Below, piece after piece: positions 18,478 through 28,269 of a DNA stretch of 64,000 bases. The notes under the pieces were generated by a model that was given only the letters and a program-made list of their open reading frames with translations, was not told the origin of the DNA and searched no databases. This DNA comes from an uncultured Porphyromonadaceae bacterium (lineage in GTDB: Bacteria > Bacteroidota > Bacteroidia > Bacteroidales > Coprobacteraceae), in NCBI GenBank assembly GCA_900545915.1, contig URAV01000004.1, forward strand, positions 58,003-122,002, read 5' to 3'. Position 1 is the first letter of the stretch; every line of letters starts with the position of its first letter. Position numbers and translations under genes: made by a program.

Positions 18478-20580
18478 TTATTTCTTTTCTTCCGGTTTTA
18501 ACCAATGGTCAAGCCAACGGAAAAATATCCGTTGCCATAAAATGGCATTTTGAGGTTGCGCAATCCAATGATTTTCATCAGGAAAGACAACCATTTCGGC
18601 GGGAACTCCTCTTAATCGGGCGGCGTTGAATGCCGACATACCTTGAGAGGCAAGTATCCGGTAATCATTTTCTCCGTGGGTGATAAGTATCGGTGTATCC
18701 CATTGATCTATAAAGCGGTGCGGCGAATTGGCGTAAGAACGTTGGGCGATAGTATTATCTTTTTCCCAATAAGCGCCACCTAAATCCCAGTTGGCAAACC
18801 ACATTTCTTCTGTTTCTACATATTGTTGTTCTAAATTGAATATTCCGGCATGAGCGATAAATGCTTTGAATCGTTTTTGATGATGCCCGGCCAACCAATA
18901 AATAGAAAAACCTCCATAACTTGCCCCGATTGCTCCGAGACGATTTTCATCGATAAACGGTTCTGTCTTTACTGCGTCGATAGCAGAGAAATAATCTTTC
19001 ATATTCTGACCGCCATAATCACCGCTTATTTGTTCTAACCATTCCTGACCGAATCCGTATAATCCTCGTCGATTAGGTGCAACGATGACATATCCGTTTG
19101 CCGCCATTAACTGCAAGTTCCATCGATATGACCAGAACTGGCTTACAGGGCTTTGCGGACCTCCTTGACAATATAGTAATGCCGGGTATTTCTTATTCGG
19201 ATCGAAATGGGGAGGATATATAATCCATGTCAGCATTTTTTTATTGTCTGTTGTGGTAATCCAGCGTTCTTCCACTTTACCCATAGTAATTTGATCTAAG
19301 GTTTCCTTGTTCTCGAATGACAATTCCGTAATTGCTTTATCATTTAGATTGATACTATAAATTTCATCCGGTTTTGAGAAAGAATGCTGTAATACGATCA
19401 GTTGCTTATTATTTATCGGTTTTATATCGGCATAATCGACTTGTCCGGTCGTGATTTGTTCGATCTTTTTATCATCGATATGAATGTTGAAGATCTGCTC
19501 TATTCCTTGATATACGCTTAAGAAATAGATCGATTGTCCGTCTTCTGCCCAATTCAGCATGTCTAAACTGTAATCGAACTCGTCTGTCAAATATTTCTTT
19601 TCTCCGTTTTGCATATCCATGACGAACAAGCGGTTTTTATCCGATTCGTATCCGTCACGTTCCATACTCATCCATGCTAAATAACGCCCGTCGGGAGAAA
19701 AACTTGGATGCGTATCATAACCCATCATTCCTTCGGTCAGGTTTTTGGTTATTTTCGTCTCGGTATCATATAAATAAATATCGGAGTTGGTAGATATGGA
19801 ATACTCCAATCCGGTTTTCTTTCGGCAGGTGTATGCAATGCTTTTACTATCCGGAGTCCATGCAAATCCTTCTGTACCGCCAAAAGGCTTCATCGGAGCT
19901 TCATACGGTTCGCCTTCGAGAATGTCATTTATATTTTCTAACGTGTTGCCGTTAAAGTCTGCTATAAAAGGGTGAGGAATGGATTCCACCCATTCGTCCC
20001 AATGTTTATACATGAGGTCATCGATAACACGTCCGGTTGCTTTGGGTAGATCAGGATAAATATCCGAGGCTCGTTGACCGTATTTTACATTCGAAAAGAA
20101 TACGACTTTTTTCTCATCGGGAGAAAAAAGAAAACCGTCTATTCCTTTTTCTTGATTACTGATTTGTTTTCGGTTCGATCCGTCGGCATCCATTATCCAT
20201 AATTGAGAACTTCCGCTTTCGGATGTCAGAAACGCTATTTGTTTTCCATTGTTGATCCATACAGCATTTTGTTCGGATTTAGGAGTATGGGTGATCTGAA
20301 TTTTATTACTTCCGTCAATGTCCATAACAAATAGTTCCCGATTACTTTTGTTTTCGGGTATGCTCACGTATGTTACGCCATAAAGAATCTTTTTCTTATC
20401 TGGAGATATTTCTATTCCCCCGACGCGTCCGAGAGTGTACATGACTTCCGGAGTCATGATTCCGTTTTCTACTTTGGGATGGCTTTTGCCTATGATCCCT
20501 TCGCTGCTCTCTTTCTGTGTCTGACAAGCAGACAAAAGTACCGCACTTGCCATGATGAGTTTGCTGATTGGTAATTTCAT
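18478..20580 (-). CDS. S9 family peptidase (acylaminoacyl-peptidase/DPP type)
   Basis: The 700-aa lipoprotein has lipobox 'LLSACQ', so it is probably anchored in the envelope. Residues about 40-430 form a WD40-like/TolB-like beta-propeller ('SPDKKKILYG', 'SFSPDGRYLAWMS'). The C-terminal alpha/beta hydrolase carries the nucleophile in 'GASYGGFS' (about residue 553), Asp in 'THGENDYR' and His in 'DENHW', a complete Ser-Asp-His triad. It cleaves short peptides after specific residues; the sub-specificity is unknown. It lies 11 nt downstream of the ygiQ-like gene and is probably cotranscribed with it. Confidence 0.88.
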   Translation of the reverse strand: MKLPISKLIMASAVLLSACQTQKESSEGIIGKSHPKVENGIMTPEVMYTLGRVGGIEISPDKKKILYGVTYVSIPENKSNRELFVMDIDGSNKIQITHTPKSEQNAVWINNGKQIAFLTSESGSSQLWIMDADGSNRKQISNQEKGIDGFLFSPDEKKVVFFSNVKYGQRASDIYPDLPKATGRVIDDLMYKHWDEWVESIPHPFIADFNGNTLENINDILEGEPYEAPMKPFGGTEGFAWTPDSKSIAYTCRKKTGLEYSISTNSDIYLYDTETKITKNLTEGMMGYDTHPSFSPDGRYLAWMSMERDGYESDKNRLFVMDMQNGEKKYLTDEFDYSLDMLNWAEDGQSIYFLSVYQGIEQIFNIHIDDKKIEQITTGQVDYADIKPINNKQLIVLQHSFSKPDEIYSINLNDKAITELSFENKETLDQITMGKVEERWITTTDNKKMLTWIIYPPHFDPNKKYPALLYCQGGPQSPVSQFWSYRWNLQLMAANGYVIVAPNRRGLYGFGQEWLEQISGDYGGQNMKDYFSAIDAVKTEPFIDENRLGAIGASYGGFSIYWLAGHHQKRFKAFIAHAGIFNLEQQYVETEEMWFANWDLGGAYWEKDNTIAQRSYANSPHRFIDQWDTPILITHGENDYRILASQGMSAFNAARLRGVPAEMVVFPDENHWIAQPQNAILWQRIFFRWLDHWLKPEEKK

Positions 20581-20591
20581 AAGTTTTACTA

Positions 20592-22484
20592 TTATTTGTA
20601 TTTCCTCTTTTTGTATTTTGTTTTTGATGATGTTTCTGTTTTTGAATTTTTTATGGGAGAACCGTATAGACGATTAATTAAATCCGGCCGTCCCATTCTT
20701 TGCAGTTCCGATAAAATCTGTTTCCGTTGATCGGGTTTATACCAGAAAAAAAACTGTCTTTGAGCCAGTTTTTCGTTTTGGCTGCGGGCTGTATATATTT
20801 TTTCTCCCGTATAAGGGTGATATCCTGTATAATATATCTCGGTAGAAAGCGTCATAGGGGTAGGGGTAAAATCTTGAACTTGTTCGAGGTGAAAGTTCAA
20901 TTTTTTTGTGATAGCGGCCAGTTCGGCCATATCCTCTTCTTTACAGCCCGGATGACTTGATATGAAATACGGAATGAGCTGTTGGTTGAGTCCGGCTTCA
21001 TTGTTTATTTTTTCAAATGTTCGTTTAAACTCTTCGAACTTTTTAAAAGCGGGCTTCCGCATTAACATCAAAACATTGTCGGACGTGTGTTCTGGAGCGA
21101 CCTTTAATCGGCCTGAGACATGTTTGGCAATGACTTCTTGTGTATATTTCGATGTACTTGCATTGACTTTTTCATCCTCATGACGGTGTTGTAACAGATC
21201 ATATCTTATTCCGCTACCGATAAAAGACTTTTTGATTCCTTTTATTTGATCTACGCTATGATATATATCTAACAACGGAGTGTGATCGGTATATAAATTT
21301 TTGCAGACTTCGGGATGTATACAAGACGGACGTTTGCATTTACGGCATATTTCCGGACGAGAACCTCGCATCTTGTACATATTGGCCGAAGGTCCTCCTA
21401 AATCGCTGATATATCCTTTGAATCCGGGCATTTCCGTAATTTGTTTTACCTCGTTCAGAATCGATCGTTTAGAACGGGAGGCTATGAATTTTCCTTGATG
21501 AGCAGAGATCGTACAAAATGCACATCCTCCGAAACAGCCTCTGTGTAAATTTACAGAAAATTTGATCATTTCGTATGCCGGTATATTTTTCCCTTTATAT
21601 TTGGGATGAGGCAGACGAGTATAAGGCAAGTCGAAAGAGGCATCTATCTCGGTTTCGCTCATAGGTGGATAAGGTGGGTTTACTTTTATAACCGAGTTTT
21701 TATATTTTTGCCATAGTCGGCGAGCTTCATATCGGTTCGATTCTTCTTCGACATGGTAAAAATTGCGGGATTGTTTCCTTTTGTCTTGCAAGCATTCTTC
21801 ATGAGAGAATAAAACGAGATCGGTTGCGCTTTCATCGGTGTGAGGTAACTCGTTTTCAGATGTAATAATAGCGGTCTGTCTCAAGTCTTTAATCTGTCCT
21901 ATTTTTTCACCGCTCCGAAGCCGCTTTATCAATTCTCTGATCGGGAGTTCTCCCATACCATAGATGAGCATATCCGCTCCGCTATCGATCAGAATACTCG
22001 GTCTTAAGCGATTTTCCCAATAGTCATAATGAGTAACTCGCCGCAATGAGGCTTCTATACCTCCGGTGACAACTGGTATATGGGGATAGAGTTTTTTTAA
22101 TATTTGTGTATATACTATTGTCGGATAATCGGGTCGCATTCCTGCCCGTCCGTCAGGGGTATAAGCATCATCGGAACGAAGCCTTTTATTTGCCGTATAA
22201 TGGTTAACCATTGAATCCATAGCTCCGGCGGAGATCCCGAAAAATAGTCTGGGTTCTCCTAATTTTTTAAAATCTCTCAAATCGTCACGCCAGTTTGGCT
22301 GGGGAACAATAGCGACACGTAACCCTTCGGATTCCAGAATACGTCCGATTACTGCAGCCCCGAAAGAGGGATGATCGACGTATGCGTCTCCTGAGAAAAG
22401 AATTACGTCCAGATAATCCCATCCTCTCAGTTCTAATTCTTTTTTCGTAGTCGGTAACCAGTCTTGTAATTTGTATTCTTTCAT
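20592..22484 (-). CDS. YgiQ family radical SAM protein
   Basis: The 630-aa protein has the radical SAM cluster motif 'CFGGCAFC' (CxxxCxxC) in the central domain and the YgiQ-type N-terminus 'LPTTKKELELRGWDYLDVILFSGDAYVDHPSFG'. A second Cys-rich segment 'CRKCKRPSCIHPEVC' follows the core. The C-terminus is basic and low complexity ('KTKYKKRKYK'), common in this family. The reaction catalysed by YgiQ proteins is not known. It lies between uvrB and the S9 peptidase in the same direction. Confidence 0.9.
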   Translation of the reverse strand: MKEYKLQDWLPTTKKELELRGWDYLDVILFSGDAYVDHPSFGAAVIGRILESEGLRVAIVPQPNWRDDLRDFKKLGEPRLFFGISAGAMDSMVNHYTANKRLRSDDAYTPDGRAGMRPDYPTIVYTQILKKLYPHIPVVTGGIEASLRRVTHYDYWENRLRPSILIDSGADMLIYGMGELPIRELIKRLRSGEKIGQIKDLRQTAIITSENELPHTDESATDLVLFSHEECLQDKRKQSRNFYHVEEESNRYEARRLWQKYKNSVIKVNPPYPPMSETEIDASFDLPYTRLPHPKYKGKNIPAYEMIKFSVNLHRGCFGGCAFCTISAHQGKFIASRSKRSILNEVKQITEMPGFKGYISDLGGPSANMYKMRGSRPEICRKCKRPSCIHPEVCKNLYTDHTPLLDIYHSVDQIKGIKKSFIGSGIRYDLLQHRHEDEKVNASTSKYTQEVIAKHVSGRLKVAPEHTSDNVLMLMRKPAFKKFEEFKRTFEKINNEAGLNQQLIPYFISSHPGCKEEDMAELAAITKKLNFHLEQVQDFTPTPMTLSTEIYYTGYHPYTGEKIYTARSQNEKLAQRQFFFWYKPDQRKQILSELQRMGRPDLINRLYGSPIKNSKTETSSKTKYKKRKYK

Positions 22485-22539
22485 TGTTTTCCGGTTGTTT
22501 TTCTGTTTTTATCCGGTTTATGAAATCCGGTTTGCGGTA

Positions 22540-24570
22540 TTACAATGAATCATACCGGTCTTGTAATTTTACCAATTCGTCCCGATATTGAGCGGCTTCG
22601 ATAAATTCCATTCGTTTAGCAGCTTCTACCATCGCTTTTCGGGTATTTTCAATTGTCTTTTTCAATTGGTCTTTATTCATGTATTGGACTACCGGATCGG
22701 CAGCTATATTGACATGCGAAATATCGTATTCCTCCTTATATAAAATAGGTTGACCTTTTTCGGTTTGAACATCCGGTTCTTTTGTGAGAATAGAGTTTTT
22801 GGCTTTTTGTATTGCTTGAGGCGTAATATGGTTTGCTTCGTTATAAGCCAACTGTTTTTCTCTACGCCGATTAGTTTCATCGATCGTTTTTTGCATGCTT
22901 TCGGTAATTTTGTCAGCATACATGATTACCATTCCGTTCAGGTTGCGGGCTGCCCGTCCTGCCGTCTGGGTCAAAGAACGGTGGGATCTTAAAAAGCCTT
23001 CTTTGTCTGCATCCAATATGGCGACTAATGAGACTTCGGGCAGATCTAAACCTTCGCGAAGGAGATTTACTCCGATAAGAACATCGTAAAGCCCGTTGCG
23101 CAGGTCTTCTATAATCTGAATGCGTTCTAAGGTATCGACATCCGAATGGATATAATTGCAGCGGATGTCGAGCCGTAGCAGATATGTGTTCAGCTCTTCC
23201 GCCATACGTTTGGTGAGTGTCGTGACTAATACCCGCTCGTCTTTTTCGATTCTTTGTTGTATCTCTTCGAGCAAGTCGTCTATTTGATTAAGACTCGGCC
23301 GGACTTCAATTATGGGATCGAGCAGTCCGGTAGGGCGAATGACCTGTTCGACAATAATACCCTCGCTTTTCGTTAACTCATAGTCTGCAGGAGTTGCACT
23401 GACATAGATTGTTTGTTTGGTGAGGTCTTCGAATTCTGAAAATTTCAGCGGACGATTATCTATTGCCGCCGGTAGTCGGAATCCGTATTCTACAAGATTT
23501 GCTTTTCTGGAATTATCTCCGCCATACATTGCCCTTATTTGAGGTATTGTAACGTGGCTTTCGTCGATAATAGTTAAAAAATCTTTCGGAAAATAGTCTA
23601 ACAGACAGAATGGTCTGGTGCCGGCAGCCCGTCCGTCGAAATATCGAGAATAATTTTCTATTCCGGAACAATGGCCGACTTCTCTGATCATTTCGATATC
23701 GTATGTTACTCTTTCATACAAACGTTTGGCTTCAAGTTCTTTTCCTATCGATTTGAAAAACTCTACTTGTTTTCCTAAATCGAGTTCTATTTCACCGATT
23801 GCTCGATCTATTCGTTCTTTGGTAGTTACAAAAATATTGGCCGGATATATTTTATATTCATCGAATAGAGTGATCGTGTGTCCGCTCATCGGATCTACAC
23901 TTTCTATCGATTCTATCTCTTCACCCCAAAAGATAATGCGCAAAATAATTTCCGTATAGGCCAGATATATATCTACCGTATCTCCTTTGACCCTGAAATT
24001 TCCCCGATTCAGTTCGATTTCATTACGGGAATACAAACTACCTACGAGTGCTCGTAAAAATGTATTCCGTTCTATATTTTGACCCACACGGACATTTATT
24101 ACGTTACTATGAAAATCTTCAGGGTTGCCGATACCGTAAAGACATGAAACTGAAGATACGACGATAACGTCTTTGCGGCCTGATAATAAAGCTGATGTCG
24201 TTGAAAGCCTGAGTCGGTCTATTTCTTCATTGATTGCCAAATCTTTCTCTATGTAAGTATCGGTTGTAGGAATATAGGCTTCCGGCTGATAATAATCATA
24301 ATATGATACAAAATATTCTACGGCATTATCGGGGAAAAAACTTTTAAATTCTCCGTACAATTGGGCTGCCAAAGTTTTGTTATGACTGAGGATCAGTGTC
24401 GGTTTCTGAACCTTTTCGATAACATTAGCCATAGTAAATGTTTTACCTGACCCGGTAACTCCCAGTAGGGTTTGAGCGGAAAGGCCGTCTAAGACTCCCT
24501 GACTAAGTTCCTCTATCGCTTCCGGTTGGTCACCGGTCGGTTGGTAAGGTGAAACAATTTTGAACTCCAT
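22540..24570 (-). CDS. uvrB: UvrABC excinuclease subunit B
   Basis: The 676-aa helicase-like repair protein shows Walker A 'GVTGSGKTFT', the damage-probing beta-hairpin 'YYDYYQPEAYIPTTDTYIEKD', the DEAD-like 'IIDESHV', helicase motif VI 'QTAGRAARN' and a C-terminal UVR domain ('AAKRMEFIEAAQYRDEL') that contacts UvrC. Length is normal (about 670). It loads at lesions with UvrA for nucleotide excision repair. First of three minus-strand genes (uvrB, ygiQ-like, S9 peptidase). Confidence 0.97.
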   Translation of the reverse strand: MEFKIVSPYQPTGDQPEAIEELSQGVLDGLSAQTLLGVTGSGKTFTMANVIEKVQKPTLILSHNKTLAAQLYGEFKSFFPDNAVEYFVSYYDYYQPEAYIPTTDTYIEKDLAINEEIDRLRLSTTSALLSGRKDVIVVSSVSCLYGIGNPEDFHSNVINVRVGQNIERNTFLRALVGSLYSRNEIELNRGNFRVKGDTVDIYLAYTEIILRIIFWGEEIESIESVDPMSGHTITLFDEYKIYPANIFVTTKERIDRAIGEIELDLGKQVEFFKSIGKELEAKRLYERVTYDIEMIREVGHCSGIENYSRYFDGRAAGTRPFCLLDYFPKDFLTIIDESHVTIPQIRAMYGGDNSRKANLVEYGFRLPAAIDNRPLKFSEFEDLTKQTIYVSATPADYELTKSEGIIVEQVIRPTGLLDPIIEVRPSLNQIDDLLEEIQQRIEKDERVLVTTLTKRMAEELNTYLLRLDIRCNYIHSDVDTLERIQIIEDLRNGLYDVLIGVNLLREGLDLPEVSLVAILDADKEGFLRSHRSLTQTAGRAARNLNGMVIMYADKITESMQKTIDETNRRREKQLAYNEANHITPQAIQKAKNSILTKEPDVQTEKGQPILYKEEYDISHVNIAADPVVQYMNKDQLKKTIENTRKAMVEAAKRMEFIEAAQYRDELVKLQDRYDSL

Positions 24571-24799
24571 AAATGTTGTATATATTTTTGATTTGCGAAG
24601 TTACGAAAAAACTCGAAGAAACGGCTACATCCGTTCTCTTTTCATACTATTACCTTCAAACTTTCTATTGTCTTCTTAATCATATATTTTACTTTCATTT
24701 TATTGTATTTTTGCTAAATAAATAGCGGGATTGATATTTTTTTATTTACTTTGTCGCCATAGTATGAAATTAAACAAGAAATAAAAGTTATAATATACC

Positions 24800-26101
24800 A
24801 TGATTTGGAATGAAACGATCGAATGCATGAGCCGGGATGAAATGCGCAAGTTACAGGGAATCCGGCTGCGGCAAACCGTAGAAAGAGTTTATCATAATAC
24901 CCCGTTTTATCGTAAGAAAATGCAGGAATTGGGGATAACTCCTAATGATATAAATAGTATTGACGATATCGTCAAACTCCCTTTTACGACAAAACAAGAT
25001 TTGAGAGATAATTATCCCTTCGGACTTTTTGCAGTCCCGATGTCGGAGATTGTGCGTTTGCATGCTTCTTCGGGGACGACCGGCCGTCCTACTGTAGTGG
25101 GATATACTCGTCAGGATTTGGCAACTTGGGGTGAGGTCGTAGCTCGTTGTCTGGCGGCATACGGTACGGATAAACACGACATATTTCATGTCTCTTTCGG
25201 TTATGGGTTATTTACCGGAGGTTTAGGATTGCATTACGGTGTAGAAAATCTGGGTGCGACGGTTATTCCCATGTCGAGTGGAAATACGGCTAAACAAATA
25301 CAGTTGATGCATGATTTCGGTTCTACGGCTTTGGCTTGTACCCCTTCTTACGCTCTTTATTTAGCTGATGCGATAAAAGATTCGGGTATCCCTCGTGAAG
25401 AATTTAAGTTGAGAGTCGGTATGTTTGGAGCAGAACCTTGGTCTGAAAATATGCGCCGTGAAATAGAGTCTAAATTGGGTATTAAAGCTTTTGATATTTA
25501 TGGTTTGAGTGAAGTGATGGGACCGGGAGTGTCTTATGAATGTGAGTGTCAACATGGTGCGCATATCAGCGAGGATCATTTTTTCCCGGAAATCATCGAT
25601 CCCCAGACATTTGAACCGTTATCGCCGGGAGAATCAGGAGAATTGGTATTTACGACGATAACGAAAGAAGGATTGCCTCTGCTTCGTTACCGTACTAAAG
25701 ATTTGTGTTCTCTCATATATGATAAATGCGATTGCGGACGGACGACTGTGCGTATGAGCCGGATCACCGGGCGCAGTGACGATATGTTGATTATTCGAGG
25801 AGTAAATGTATTTCCTTCTCAGGTCGAGAGTGTGATTCTTGAGCTGGAAGAATTCGAACCGCATTATTTATTGATTGTTGACCGAAAAAATAATCTGGAT
25901 ACATTGGAAGTTCAGGTAGAGGTTCGGGAACAATTCTATTCGGATGAAATTAACAGAATGATGGAATTGAAAAAGAAAATAGGACATCGGCTACAAAGTG
26001 TTCTCGGCATCGCCGCCAATATAAAATTGGTAGAACCTCGTAGCATAGAACGCAGTCAGGGAAAAGCTAAACGAGTGATTGATAACCGCAAAATTGATTA
26101 A
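24800..26101 (+). CDS. paaK: Phenylacetate-CoA ligase (AMP-forming)
   Basis: The 433-aa adenylate-forming enzyme has the P-loop 'ASSGTTGRPTVVGYT', 'YGLSEVMGPG', and the C-terminal 'RITGRSDDMLIIRGVNVFPSQVE' hinge. It matches the PaaK family in length and motifs and would convert phenylacetate or a related aryl acid plus ATP and CoA to the CoA ester. In Bacteroidales this enzyme often sits beside indolepyruvate ferredoxin oxidoreductase genes for aromatic amino acid metabolism; here only the ACT-domain partner follows, 12 nt downstream. Confidence 0.92.
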   Translation: MIWNETIECMSRDEMRKLQGIRLRQTVERVYHNTPFYRKKMQELGITPNDINSIDDIVKLPFTTKQDLRDNYPFGLFAVPMSEIVRLHASSGTTGRPTVVGYTRQDLATWGEVVARCLAAYGTDKHDIFHVSFGYGLFTGGLGLHYGVENLGATVIPMSSGNTAKQIQLMHDFGSTALACTPSYALYLADAIKDSGIPREEFKLRVGMFGAEPWSENMRREIESKLGIKAFDIYGLSEVMGPGVSYECECQHGAHISEDHFFPEIIDPQTFEPLSPGESGELVFTTITKEGLPLLRYRTKDLCSLIYDKCDCGRTTVRMSRITGRSDDMLIIRGVNVFPSQVESVILELEEFEPHYLLIVDRKNNLDTLEVQVEVREQFYSDEINRMMELKKKIGHRLQSVLGIAANIKLVEPRSIERSQGKAKRVIDNRKID

Positions 26102-26113
26102 AACAATACGATT

Positions 26114-26539
26114 ATGATTATAAAGCAGCTATCGGTTTTTCTTGAAAATAAGACCGGACGTATTAACGAAGTAACCCGTATATTGGGTGAGGAGGGAGTG
26201 AACCTTTCTGCATTTAGTATGGCAGAAACAGCAGATTTCGGTATTCTTCGTGTTATCGTTTCTGATCCGGATAAAGCTTTGGAGGCTTTGAAAAGACATC
26301 ATTTCGGAGTGTCTCTAACTGATGTCGTTTGCCTTAATTGTCCGAATACACCGGGAGCTTTGGCTAAAGCGTTAGGGTATCTTTCCGATGAGAATGTTTT
26401 TATTGAGTATATGTATGCATTTGCTGCCGGAGATGTTGCCCATGTCGTCATTCGCCCGGATAATATAGAGAATTGCATTCGGGTACTGACTGAACATCGG
26501 CTTGAATTGATGGCAGCGCATCAGTTGTACAAACTTTGA
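26114..26539 (+). CDS. Tandem ACT-domain protein
   Basis: The 141-aa protein contains two ACT domains: residues 1-68 ('QLSVFLENKTGRINEVTRILGEEGVNL') and 70-141 ('CPNTPGALAKALGYLSDENVFIEYMYAF'). ACT pairs bind amino acids and regulate partner enzymes. Being 12 nt after the phenylacetate-CoA ligase gene, it likely modulates that enzyme or senses aromatic amino acids; this is inference from context. Confidence 0.88.
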   Translation: MIIKQLSVFLENKTGRINEVTRILGEEGVNLSAFSMAETADFGILRVIVSDPDKALEALKRHHFGVSLTDVVCLNCPNTPGALAKALGYLSDENVFIEYMYAFAAGDVAHVVIRPDNIENCIRVLTEHRLELMAAHQLYKL

Positions 26540-26659
26540 TGAAAAAATTTGATTAATATAGAATAGTGCCGTATATTTGTCTTCATAAGGCGGGTATGCG
26601 GCATCGTTTCGTATTTCTTTTTTGAGAACTGTTTTCCGGTTTCGATAGGGCGTACAGGT

Positions 26660-26750
26660 TACGGACGTGCAGAAACGGGTAAATAGACCGAAAAGGGGCT
26701 TAAAGAGACTGAATAATAATTTTTACATCGGAAAATTTAGACAGCTCTTA
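26660..26750. repeat. Partial copy of MITE-like repeat (right half)
   Basis: Resembles the right half of the 26748-26926 copy: 'aaatagaccg', a diverged middle, then 'ggaaaatttagacagctctta'-type end. Its end abuts or shares bases with the start of the next copy, giving a head-to-tail pair. Confidence 0.55.
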
Positions 26751-26926
26751 GAGCTTGTCTAAATTTTGCTCGGGTCAGATTTGAGAGTTTCTTACGAGGA
26801 TATTTTTCTGTTTTTATGAGGATGATAGCGGGCTATCTGACGAGGGAAAACGGGAAAATAGACCGGAAGAAAGCGCAAAAATGACCTGATAATATTTTCT
26901 AATTGGAAAATTTAGACAGGCTCTTA
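26748..26926. repeat. MITE-like dispersed repeat, full copy
   Basis: A 179-bp element. The left end (ttagagcttgtctaaatttt) and the reverse complement of the right end agree over about 20 bp with one gap, forming terminal inverted repeats. The body aligns along its length with the copy at 50641-50817 (shared blocks include tttgagagtttct, gaccggaagaaa, aaaatgacctgata). There is no coding capacity, so it would need a transposase in trans. Confidence 0.75.
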
Positions 26927-27012
26927 ATCAGGCTCTCAAATTTAATAAATCAAAACAGGATCTTAATCCGTTAAAATTCATTTTTTTGTTTTCGTTATTC
27001 AATCAGTTTACC

Positions 27013-27020
27013 TACATTTG
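27013..27020 (+). promoter_or_regulatory. -7 promoter element of bamD
   Basis: TACATTTG matches TAnnTTTG; a TTTG at 26985-26988 is 24 nt upstream, slightly long. The implied leader is only about 10 nt, and it excludes an upstream start at 26986. Confidence 0.5.
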
Positions 27021-27036
27021 CACATTATTTGTCTAT

Positions 27037-27840
27037 ATGAAGAAGAGATTTTTATATTTATTTGTATCGGTATTATTTTTTACTTCGTGCAGCGAGTATA
27101 ATAAAATACTTAAAAGTACCGATTATGATATGAAATATGAATATGCCAAGAAATATTTTGAACAAAAAAAATATGCTCGGGCATATACTCTGTTAGAAGA
27201 GTTGGTGACGATATATAAGGGAACGGATAAGGCGGAAGAATCCCTTTATTTATTAGCTCGCAGTCATTATATGGCAAAGGATTATTCAACTTCAGGACAG
27301 TATTTTACGACTTATTATACAAACTATCCCAAAGGCCAATTTGCAGAACTTTCCCGTTTTTATGCCGGTTATGGATATTATTTAGATTCTCCCGAGCCGG
27401 AACTCGATCAGTCGGGAACTTATAAGGCGATAGATGAGATGCAGATGTTTCTGGAATATTTTCCGGGAAGCGAGAAGGCTAAAGAAGCTCAGGATATAAT
27501 TTTCGCTTTGCAGGAGAAATTGGTGGAGAAGGAGTGGTTGAATGCACAGTTATATTATAATTTGGGTAACTATATGGGCAACAATTATGATGCGGCTGTG
27601 ATTACTGCTCAGAATGCCTTGAAAGATTATCCTTATACAAAAAGAAAAGAAGATCTTTCGATGTTGATTCTGAAATCGAAATATCAGGAGGCTATGCAGA
27701 GTGTGGAGGAGAAAAAGATAGAACGGTTCAGAGACGTGATTGATGAATATTATAGCTTTATCAATGATTTTCCTGATGGAGCGAATGCAAAAGAAGCTAA
27801 GAAAATTTTTAATGTAGCAAGTAAATACGTAAAAGATTAA
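27037..27840 (+). CDS. bamD: Outer membrane assembly lipoprotein BamD
   Basis: The 267-aa lipoprotein starts MKKRFLYLFVSVLFFTSC with lipobox FTSC. The body has five tetratricopeptide-like helical repeats ('YAKKYFEQKKYARAYTLLEELV', 'EESLYLLARSHY', 'AKEAQDIIFALQEKLVEKEW'), the YfiO/BamD family architecture. BamD is an essential part of the BAM complex that inserts beta-barrel proteins into the outer membrane. It is followed 13 nt later by the omega subunit gene, an arrangement seen in other Bacteroidales. Confidence 0.92.
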   Translation: MKKRFLYLFVSVLFFTSCSEYNKILKSTDYDMKYEYAKKYFEQKKYARAYTLLEELVTIYKGTDKAEESLYLLARSHYMAKDYSTSGQYFTTYYTNYPKGQFAELSRFYAGYGYYLDSPEPELDQSGTYKAIDEMQMFLEYFPGSEKAKEAQDIIFALQEKLVEKEWLNAQLYYNLGNYMGNNYDAAVITAQNALKDYPYTKRKEDLSMLILKSKYQEAMQSVEEKKIERFRDVIDEYYSFINDFPDGANAKEAKKIFNVASKYVKD

Positions 27841-27853
27841 TCAATACAATAAT

Positions 27854-28186
27854 ATGGATTACAAGAAAACGAATGCACCGACAAACACCGTTACCCGTGA
27901 TATGATCGCTTTGTCATCGGATACCGGAAATGTTTATGAAACTGTTTGTATTATAGCAAAAAGAGCTAATCAGATTTCTGTAGAGATGAAAAATGATCTG
28001 GAAAAGAAATTACAGGAATTTGCTTCTTTTAATGATAATCTTGAAGAAGTGTTTGAAAACAGAGAACAGATTGAGATTTCAAGATATTATGAAAAGTTGC
28101 CGAAACCTACATTGATAGCGGCTCAGGAATATCAAGAAGGTAAAGTATATTACAGAAATCCGGCAAAGGAAAAAGAAATAATCTAA
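27854..28186 (+). CDS. rpoZ: RNA polymerase omega subunit (Rpb6-like)
   Basis: The 110-aa protein has the Rpb6/omega segment 'GNVYETVCIIAKRANQISVEMKNDLEKKL' and a Bacteroidetes-type C-terminal extension 'YYEKLPKPTLIAAQEYQEGKVYYRNP'. It is the small subunit that assists RNA polymerase assembly. It is cotranscribed with bamD and ends before a strong palindromic terminator. Confidence 0.85.
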   Translation: MDYKKTNAPTNTVTRDMIALSSDTGNVYETVCIIAKRANQISVEMKNDLEKKLQEFASFNDNLEEVFENREQIEISRYYEKLPKPTLIAAQEYQEGKVYYRNPAKEKEII

Positions 28187-28200
28187 ATCCTTTTGAAATA

Positions 28201-28250
28201 AACCAAAGTAAAGCGGCTTCGAGAATTCTCGAAGCCGCTTTACTTTGGTT
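28201..28250. terminator. Perfect 50-bp palindrome acting as terminator
   Basis: Bases 28201-28225 are the exact reverse complement of 28226-28250, with a GC-rich centre (gcggcttcgagaa) and no spacer at the centre of symmetry. It directly follows rpoZ. It can form a long hairpin in RNA from either strand, though the T-tract is weak. Confidence 0.8.
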
Positions 28251-28269
28251 GAAATTCCGATTATTTGAA

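Larger units (their letters stand above)
26540..27036. other. Repeat-filled intergenic region before bamD
   Basis: No gene is seen in this 497-bp gap. It holds two abutting copies of a dispersed MITE-like repeat (about 26660-26750 and 26748-26926) and the bamD promoter region, with a -7 element TACATTTG at 27013-27020. Confidence 0.7.
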
